From assembly GCA_910584945.1 (NCBI GenBank), contig CAJUDY010000002.1:147228-211227 (forward strand): DNA of 64,000 nt, in the 5' to 3' direction. Positions 58,351 to 64,000 of the stretch are shown here, one piece after another. The translations under genes were made by a program, and so were the position numbers. How positions within the stretch are numbered: position 1 is the stretch's first letter; every line of letters starts with the position of its first letter. The notes under the pieces were generated by a model. The model ran no database searches. It was given only the letters and a program-made list of their open reading frames with translations, and had not been told where the DNA came from. This stretch comes from an uncultured Lachnospiraceae bacterium. Its GTDB lineage: Bacteria > Bacillota > Clostridia > Lachnospirales > Lachnospiraceae.

Positions 58351-61300
58351 ATGATCCAAGTGTTGAAAAACATATTCAGGAAACATACCGCTAAGGCAGC
58401 TCCTCCGGTCGAAGCGGCCGGTAAGTGTGAAGAGCTTCTTAAATGGGAGCGGTTTCTGGAAAACCTGCACCGTGCAGACCATTATATCTCCAGAAAAGAA
58501 TATCTGCCGGAGGTCCAGCGATTTTCGGAGACCATGCAGTTCATCAAAATGATTGACGAGAATCAACTTCTGGAGGATTACTGTCAAAAGAACGGATTTT
58601 CGGTCGAAAGAGCGAGAGAATTATATTTAAAATACGAGAACATGACGGATTTGGTGGACCAGTTTAACGACCGCTATGTGAATCGGAAGCTGGCCGAAGA
58701 AAAGGATTACCTTGATGAGATCCTGAAAGAGGTCGACCCGGTGATCCGTCTGGATGAAGATCAGAGAAAAGTCGTTCTTTCCGATGAGGATTACAGCCTG
58801 GTCGTCGCCGGCGCCGGGGCGGGGAAGACGACGACGGTTGCGGCAAAGGTCAAATATCTGGTGGAAAGACAGCAGGTTGATCCGGCCCAGATCCTGATCA
58901 TCTCCTTTACGAATAAAGCAGTCAATGAGCTTCGGGAAAAGATCAACCGGGATCTTCACATCCCCTGTCCCATCGCCACCTTTCATGCCACCGGCAACGC
59001 GATCCTTCATAAAAATGATCCGGAGAAGCTGAATATTGTGGATGGGAGCAAGCTGTATTACTGCGTGCAGGGGTATTTTCGGGGAACGATCCTGAAAGAT
59101 CCCGGTGTGGTCAACAGTCTGATATTGTTTTTCGCCTCTTATTTTGACGCGCCCTATGAAGGCGACGATCTCAATCACTTTTTCAACCATATGGCCAACG
59201 CCAATTACGCGACCATGCGGAGCGAACTGGATGATTTTAGAGAAGAGGTGATGGACCGTAAGAGCAGGAAGAAAATCACCATTCAGAATGAGATTGTCCG
59301 ATCCATTGAGGAGGTGGAAGTTGCCAATTTTCTCTATCTCTACGGAATTGATTATGTATATGAGCCGGTCTATCCATACCATATCCTGATGTCCTCCAAG
59401 CCTTATACCCCAGATTTCAAAATTACGCAGGGAGATCATACCGCCTACATAGAACATTTTGGCATCACCGAGGACGGAAAGAATTTTCTGTATGATGAGG
59501 AGACGCTGACGGCATACAAAAAGGCGGTTCACGACAAAATCCGTCTGCACCGGCAGCATGGAACCGAGCTGATCTACACCTTTTCTTCCTATAAAGACAA
59601 GCGAAGCATCTCGGAACATCTGGAAGAAAAACTGCTGAAACATGGATTTGAACTGAACCGGCGTTCCGATGAAGAGATTGTGAAAAAGCTGGTTGCTCAG
59701 GAGGAAAATAAATATATCAACCGCCTGGTATTTCTGGTCATCAATTTTATCCGGAACTTTAAAGTAAACGGGTATGACGAGCGGAACTTTTCGGAACTGG
59801 GAAGAAGGACTTCCAATGTCCGGACGAAGCTGTTTCTTGACATCTGTCAGGGGTGTTACCTGGAATACAAAAAGTATCTGGTGGAGAATCACGCGGTTGA
59901 TTTTGAGGACATGATCAATGAATCCGCCCGGGTTCTGAACGAAGTAAAAGAGCTCAAGGAGAAGTTGGATTTCCGGTATCTGATCGTGGACGAGTATCAG
60001 GATATTTCCCGTCAACGGTTTGATCTGGTCCGGTCCTTTTCCGAGGTGACGGACGCGAAGATCGTGGCGGTGGGCGACGACTGGCAGTCCATCTATGCGT
60101 TCAGCGGCTCGGACATCACGCTGTTTACCAAGTTTGAAGAGAAGATGGGATACGCGAAGCTGATGAAGATCGTACGTACTTATCGGAATTCCCAGGAAGT
60201 GATCGATATTGCCGGCAATTTTATCCAGAAAAACGCGTCTCAGATCCGGAAATCGCTGCTCTCTCCGAAGCATATCGAGGAGCCGGTCATCATCTATACC
60301 TATGACGGCGCGGCAAAGAATACCAACACGGACCGGCGCAGCGGCGTCAATTACGCCATGGCCTATGCGGTTGTGACAGCGCTGGAGCAGATTATAGAGT
60401 ATGATCGATTGGCAGGAAAAGACACCTCGGAATCAAAGATTTTACTGCTGGGAAGGTTCAATTTTGACGGAGACCGTCTGGCCAGAACTGGTATGTTTGA
60501 ATATGTACGCCGGGGCGCCAGGTTGAGATCCGTAAAATATCCGAAGCTTAATATTACCTTTATGACGGCGCACGCGTCCAAAGGGCTGGGATACGACAAC
60601 GTGATCGTCGTCAACGGGCGCAATGAGACCTATGGCTTTCCGTCGAAGATCGAGGATGATCCGGTCCTGTCTCTGGTGGTTCGGGAAGACTCGTCCATAC
60701 AGTACGCGGAGGAACGAAGACTTTTTTATGTGGCCATGACGCGAACGAAAAACCGGGTATATTTTATCGCGCCGGAAAAGAATCCGTCGGAATTTCTTCT
60801 GGAGATCAAGCGGGAATATAAAAATGTCTGCCTGCGGGGAAGCTGGTCGGAGAAAGCGCCGGATAGTCTGGGGAAAAAGCTCTGCCCCATCTGCGGATTC
60901 CCCATGCAGCTGAAATATAAGGCGGCCTACGGATTGCGGCTGTACATCTGCACCAATGAGCCGGAGGTGTGCAGCTTTATGACCAACAATATCTCCGGCG
61001 GAAAGCTGTCCATCATGAAATGTACGGACTGCCAGGAAGGCTATCTGATCGTGAAATACTCCGGAAAGGGCGGCCATTTTCTGGGCTGCACGAATTATAA
61101 GAAGGACCGCACCGGCTGCGGCAAGACCATATCCATGAAGGATTATTATAAAAAAATGGGGTATGAGTGGACGGAGGACACGGATGGAAGGAGTCCAGGG
61201 TCGGCGTCGTCGAATCAAAGCGGAAAAACCGCTGAAAAAGAGCGGGCGGCAGAAAAAGAACCAAAACCTGCCGTCGCGGAACATACAGCGAAAGAAGAGA

Positions 61301-61740
61301 TAAGAAAGAGGAACTGGGAGCAGGAGATTTTGGATCAGTCGGCTCTCAATGCATATTCGGAGGACCGTTTTTCGGAATATCGGGAACACAGCGTGTACCA
61401 GATCGCGGAGACGGTTCTTCAAGCGCTGGTGCAGATCAGCGATCGGCATTATTTTGGCGTGTCGGTACTGGCCGATGTGCTGCGGGGCTTTCGAACAGAG
61501 CAGATCCAGAATTATCGCCTGGATGCAGTATCCGCGTATCGCGCGCTGAACTTTTTGAGCAGAAAAGAAGTGACGGCGGTCATCTGCTGGCTGATCGATA
61601 AAAAATATATCCTTCAGACGAAAGGAAGATACCCAGTCCTGCATATCACGAATCTGGGTCTTACCTATCAGGAGCATCTGACGCCCCGGAACACGAAGAG
61701 CCTGGCGGAGCGGCTGCGGGAAGCAGGTTGCGGGGGTTGA
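58351..61740 (+). CDS. UvrD/Rep-type helicase with nuclease-like insertion, zinc ribbons and RQC domain
   Basis: 1129 residues. SF1 helicase motifs: Walker A GAGAGKTTT (residue 152), ISFTNKAVNELREKI, DEYQDISRQRFDLV (about 545), GDDWQSIYAFSGSD, TAHASKGLGYDNV and RRLFYVAMTRTKN. An insertion at residues 319-410 (EVEVANFLYLYGIDYVYEPV, TPDFKI, YIEHFG) looks like a PD-(D/E)xK nuclease core of the type set inside some UvrD proteins. Residues 844-925 hold two topoisomerase-like zinc ribbons (CPICGFPMQ, CTDCQEGYL). Residues 1010-1110 resemble the RQC domain of RecQ (HYFGVSVLADVLRGF, then LTYQEHL). Likely a DNA repair helicase; the exact role is unknown. Confidence 0.85.
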   Translation: MIQVLKNIFRKHTAKAAPPVEAAGKCEELLKWERFLENLHRADHYISRKEYLPEVQRFSETMQFIKMIDENQLLEDYCQKNGFSVERARELYLKYENMTDLVDQFNDRYVNRKLAEEKDYLDEILKEVDPVIRLDEDQRKVVLSDEDYSLVVAGAGAGKTTTVAAKVKYLVERQQVDPAQILIISFTNKAVNELREKINRDLHIPCPIATFHATGNAILHKNDPEKLNIVDGSKLYYCVQGYFRGTILKDPGVVNSLILFFASYFDAPYEGDDLNHFFNHMANANYATMRSELDDFREEVMDRKSRKKITIQNEIVRSIEEVEVANFLYLYGIDYVYEPVYPYHILMSSKPYTPDFKITQGDHTAYIEHFGITEDGKNFLYDEETLTAYKKAVHDKIRLHRQHGTELIYTFSSYKDKRSISEHLEEKLLKHGFELNRRSDEEIVKKLVAQEENKYINRLVFLVINFIRNFKVNGYDERNFSELGRRTSNVRTKLFLDICQGCYLEYKKYLVENHAVDFEDMINESARVLNEVKELKEKLDFRYLIVDEYQDISRQRFDLVRSFSEVTDAKIVAVGDDWQSIYAFSGSDITLFTKFEEKMGYAKLMKIVRTYRNSQEVIDIAGNFIQKNASQIRKSLLSPKHIEEPVIIYTYDGAAKNTNTDRRSGVNYAMAYAVVTALEQIIEYDRLAGKDTSESKILLLGRFNFDGDRLARTGMFEYVRRGARLRSVKYPKLNITFMTAHASKGLGYDNVIVVNGRNETYGFPSKIEDDPVLSLVVREDSSIQYAEERRLFYVAMTRTKNRVYFIAPEKNPSEFLLEIKREYKNVCLRGSWSEKAPDSLGKKLCPICGFPMQLKYKAAYGLRLYICTNEPEVCSFMTNNISGGKLSIMKCTDCQEGYLIVKYSGKGGHFLGCTNYKKDRTGCGKTISMKDYYKKMGYEWTEDTDGRSPGSASSNQSGKTAEKERAAEKEPKPAVAEHTAKEEIRKRNWEQEILDQSALNAYSEDRFSEYREHSVYQIAETVLQALVQISDRHYFGVSVLADVLRGFRTEQIQNYRLDAVSAYRALNFLSRKEVTAVICWLIDKKYILQTKGRYPVLHITNLGLTYQEHLTPRNTKSLAERLREAGCGG

Positions 61741-61778
61741 AACGCCGTGTCATAATCAAAAGAAAAGGGAGTGATCAG

Positions 61779-61910
61779 ATGGCACTGGCAGTGAATATCC
61801 TGGAAGAGGACGAGGAGGATGAGGATTACAATGCGGATACCGTCATTTCGCTGAAAGCGTTTCCTCCTATCTCCATGAAGCTTCAGGACATTTTTGAGAA
61901 GGTGGATTGA
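61779..61910 (+). CDS. Small acidic hypothetical protein
   Basis: 43 residues (MALAVNILEEDEEDEDYNAD, then a hydrophobic-charged helix ending IFEKVD), behind AAGGGAG. It lies 38 bases after the helicase gene and just before a terminator, so it is probably the operon's last cistron. No family recognised. Confidence 0.5.
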   Translation: MALAVNILEEDEEDEDYNADTVISLKAFPPISMKLQDIFEKVD

Positions 61911-61922
61911 AAGAAGACCGTG

Positions 61923-61967
61923 AAAACGACCGCTCGGGCAGCCAATGGAGCCAAGAGCGGTCGTTTT
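61923..61967. terminator. Bidirectional terminator
   Basis: Perfect 13-base arms AAAACGACCGCTC and GAGCGGTCGTTTT around a 19-base loop. The A-run/T-run at the ends suits both the helicase operon and the convergent minus-strand anti-sigma gene. Confidence 0.85.
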
Positions 61968-61988
61968 GTGCTTCTGGTTACGACGAGA

Positions 61989-63410
61989 TTACTGCCGGAT
62001 ATCCACGTACCCGATTTCCAGAGAAGAATCACTGAATTCATAGCTGCCGCCAGAGGGATTGAGATTCAGATACAGGGTCGGAAGCTCTTCCTCTGTCGCG
62101 AGAAAGGCCATATGAACGGTCACGGTCTCGCCAGGCTTTATGGAGGCAATATAGTTGTTGTTTCGCTCGCCTCCGTGTACATCATAGTAGATCATTTCCT
62201 GGATATAGGATAAGCCGTGGTTGATGGCCCTGTCCCATTCTTCGCTGCCGGAAGGCGTTTCCTCGGGTACGATTTGCACCTGTCCGCCTGCTTCGCGGAT
62301 GCGTGCCAGAGAGCCGAAGAACAGGACGTCGGTCAGTTCCTCGCTGCCGGTGTTGGTATATTCCACGGTAGCATAGATCAGTTTCTGAGGCACTTTCCGG
62401 GAGCTTACCTCCTCGCTCAGAGCATCCGCATTTCCTTCTTTCACATACTGGATGGTCGCCGGGCGCAGCTTTCCGGCAGCGTCGGTTTCCTCTTTTAGAT
62501 CCTGGTCTGCCAGAGAAGGATCAAGCAGGCTTATGTCGTCCGAGATCTGCACATCCGCGACTTTTACCGCAAGGCCCTGGTCATCCAGCGGGAAGCTGTC
62601 TCCCGGTTTATGAGTGTTCGCCATTTTCTCCGCGGCGACGGAGGTGACCGTCTCCACTCCGCCCTCTTCCAGCAGCGGATCAGGGGCTTTCTGACTATCA
62701 CTCCAGTTCTGGGCAACGACAATGTCTTCTCCCGTCGCGTCTTCTGTGGGGATCAGCTTTACATTTTCTGCGATTTTCAAAGCCTCATCCTTGCTGACGT
62801 CCGATGCGGCGTACATCTCCATCACATAGTGCACATCCGTGTATGCCACATAGAGGCGCTGGTTGAACGTGATGTCGTTCTCATACAGATTCGGATATTC
62901 CAGGTAGACGCCCTGGTATTCTCCGGTCGTGAATTCTTCGCTTGTAAGTACGTCTCCGTGCTGAATCTCGAATTGATCGTCTCCGGTATCCATTCGGAAA
63001 AATGTCATGGACACGCCGCCTTGATACAGATTGTCTTCAAAGCTGTATTTGCCAAGTTCGGTCTGTACCATGCCCTGGGGCAGATAACCGACTTCCAGCC
63101 TGACATTGGGAATGACGGCGGGAGCCTCGTCGGTGTTTCCGGCGGCTTCCGGATTTTCCGCGATATCGATACGGACTCCGTGCTCTCCGGTTTTCTGAAG
63201 CTGCATCCGGTAGATACTCACTCCCGCGAACACCGTGGCTCCGCACAGCATGACGGCTGCCAGGGATGCGGCAAGGGTTCTGCGTACCGTTCTTTTGCTC
63301 CTGTGTCTTGCAGGTTCTGATTTTAATTGTTTTTCTACTTCTGTTCGAATCATGGTTCTTATCTCCTCCGGCATTTCTGGAAAATCATGTTTTAAATGTT
63401 CAAATCCCAT
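61989..63410 (-). CDS. Membrane anti-sigma-like protein with large extracellular domain
   Basis: 473 residues: about 42 cytoplasmic residues (KHDFPEMPEEIRTMIRTEVE), one membrane segment (LAASLAAVMLCGATVFAGVS), and about 400 extracellular residues. That domain begins with VRLEVGYLPQGMVQTELGKY, a DUF4367-like module, and ends with a beta-rich module (YATVEYTNTGSEELTDVLFF). It follows the sigma gene by 28 bases, with GGAGG before the ATG. The layout is that of an anti-sigma factor with a sensor outside; ligand unknown. Confidence 0.75.
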   Translation of the reverse strand: MGFEHLKHDFPEMPEEIRTMIRTEVEKQLKSEPARHRSKRTVRRTLAASLAAVMLCGATVFAGVSIYRMQLQKTGEHGVRIDIAENPEAAGNTDEAPAVIPNVRLEVGYLPQGMVQTELGKYSFEDNLYQGGVSMTFFRMDTGDDQFEIQHGDVLTSEEFTTGEYQGVYLEYPNLYENDITFNQRLYVAYTDVHYVMEMYAASDVSKDEALKIAENVKLIPTEDATGEDIVVAQNWSDSQKAPDPLLEEGGVETVTSVAAEKMANTHKPGDSFPLDDQGLAVKVADVQISDDISLLDPSLADQDLKEETDAAGKLRPATIQYVKEGNADALSEEVSSRKVPQKLIYATVEYTNTGSEELTDVLFFGSLARIREAGGQVQIVPEETPSGSEEWDRAINHGLSYIQEMIYYDVHGGERNNNYIASIKPGETVTVHMAFLATEEELPTLYLNLNPSGGSYEFSDSSLEIGYVDIRQ

Positions 63411-63438
63411 AATCGGTCCTCCATTTTGACGGTCTGTG

Positions 63439-63912
63439 TTAAGTGGCTGCCTGTTCCAGGTCTCTTCGCATTCTGGTTCTTGCCCGCGCGAGACGGTTCT
63501 TGACGGTGCTCTCCGTGACTTTGAGTATGGCTGCGGTCTCCTTTATGCTGTATCCTTCCAGGTAATAGAGGATGATACAGATCCGGATGTCCGAAGGAAG
63601 CCGTCGGATGGCCTCATATAGCTCGGAGTAGTCTTTTGACTCTTCCGCGGACTCCGGATACTGGTATTCTTCCAGGGATACCAGATGCTTTTCCCGGCGC
63701 ATGAGCGCATAGCATTCGTTGATCAGTATCCGCACGAGCCAGGTTTTCGCGTAGGAATCCTGCCGCAGGGTATGAAGATTGGTAAATGCTTTTACGATGG
63801 CTTCCTGTATCGCGTCCGCGCAGTCCGCATCCCTTGCAAGCAGCGATTTTGCCACATGGTACAGGGTGTCCTCGGATGCAAGGATCAGCTGCCCCAACTG
63901 TTCTTTTTTCAT
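63439..63912 (-). CDS. ECF RNA polymerase sigma factor
   Basis: 157 residues. Region 2: LYHVAKSLLARDADCADAIQ, then AIVKAFTNLHTL. Region 4: LPSDIRICIILYYLEGYSIK, then ETAAILKVTESTVKNRLARA. Typical stand-alone ECF factor cotranscribed with its presumed anti-sigma. The Met at 63912 follows AAAGGAC. A longer frame would begin in the dispersed repeat and is rejected. Confidence 0.88.
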   Translation of the reverse strand: MKKEQLGQLILASEDTLYHVAKSLLARDADCADAIQEAIVKAFTNLHTLRQDSYAKTWLVRILINECYALMRREKHLVSLEEYQYPESAEESKDYSELYEAIRRLPSDIRICIILYYLEGYSIKETAAILKVTESTVKNRLARARTRMRRDLEQAAT

Positions 63913-63946
63913 AAAGTCCTTTCTGTCGGCCGACTTTTTGTATTTT

Positions 63947-64000
63947 CGTAATTGTTCAGTACCTTCACAATTACGATGCAAAATTCATTGAAGATCGCCT
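63947..64000 (-). repeat. Dispersed inverted repeat, copy 5 (long form, reaches window edge)
   Basis: Perfect arms CGTAATTGT and ACAATTACG around TCAGTACCTTC. Relative to copy 3, a C-G pair is replaced by T-A. The flank beyond it matches the flank of copy 2. It sits just upstream of the sigma gene, whose promoter must lie in or beyond it. Confidence 0.85.

Noticed and set aside
63913..63981. N-terminal extension of the last sigma factor
   Set aside because: These codons come from the dispersed repeat; the Met at 63912 has AAAGGAC at the right distance.

Overview
The window looks like a chromosomal segment of a strict anaerobe of the Bacillota, most likely a Lachnospiraceae-type member of the Clostridia. 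The base composition is moderately GC-rich. Strong AAGGAGG-type ribosome binding sites, TTGACA/TATAAT promoters, the paired GlgC/GlgD, a dgt-dnaG-rpoD-trmK-nif3 order and many iron-sulfur and molybdenum genes all fit this assignment. No tRNA, rRNA, transposase, phage gene or CRISPR array was found.

Layout. 1-7.9 kb: a P-type calcium ATPase cut by the window edge, a HAD phosphatase, a GH13 debranching enzyme, and glgC-glgD. 8-12.9 kb: a type IIA topoisomerase pair and a HAD hydrolase. 13-17 kb: a SigV/RsiV-like lysozyme-response pair behind an ECF-type promoter, then a second sigma factor with a membrane protein and a DUF4349 lipoprotein. 17-17.9 kb: a TylF-like methyltransferase on the minus strand.

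18-38.6 kb is the most unusual region, a large molybdenum-hydroxylase locus. It holds a Mop-type aldehyde oxidoreductase (two [2Fe-2S] clusters plus the molybdopterin domain, no FAD domain) with its own promoter and terminator. A tightly overlapping run of ten accessory genes follows: an Fe-S/CCG protein with a vestigial flavin domain, a zinc-ribbon protein, a methyltransferase, a C-GCAxxG-C-C protein, an NTP-transferase/HD fusion, a class V aminotransferase, an unknown small protein, a radical SAM protein with six 13-residue CCCG repeats, an AMP-dependent ligase and a ModE-like regulator. Cofactor genes come next: moaA, a MoeA-like molybdopterin-binding protein, a degenerate nucleotidyltransferase fused to a ModE-like DNA-binding domain, modABC behind a ModE-box-like palindrome, a MogA/MoaB-like protein and xdhC. 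Together these take up molybdate, build and load the cofactor, and mature the oxidoreductase. The substrate, and the steps done by the radical SAM, ligase and aminotransferase-like proteins, cannot be read from sequence.

38.7-49.7 kb is housekeeping: a GH13 protein that has lost two catalytic aspartates, a DUF5662 protein, the dgt-dnaG-rpoD-trmK-nif3 run, a TGS-domain nucleoside kinase, the RNase P RNA and exonuclease III. 49.8-64 kb: a hemerythrin/response-regulator fusion with a Sel1-repeat partner, a glucose-family PTS with its PRD antiterminator and an antitermination leader, a ferredoxin-type aldo/keto reductase behind a MerR-type 19-bp-spacer promoter, remnants of a DUF4869 locus, endonuclease V, a 1129-residue UvrD-like helicase with extra nuclease-like, zinc-ribbon and RQC domains, and a third sigma/anti-sigma pair on the minus strand.

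A short imperfect inverted repeat is scattered at five intergenic or gene-end sites, with compensatory changes in its arms.
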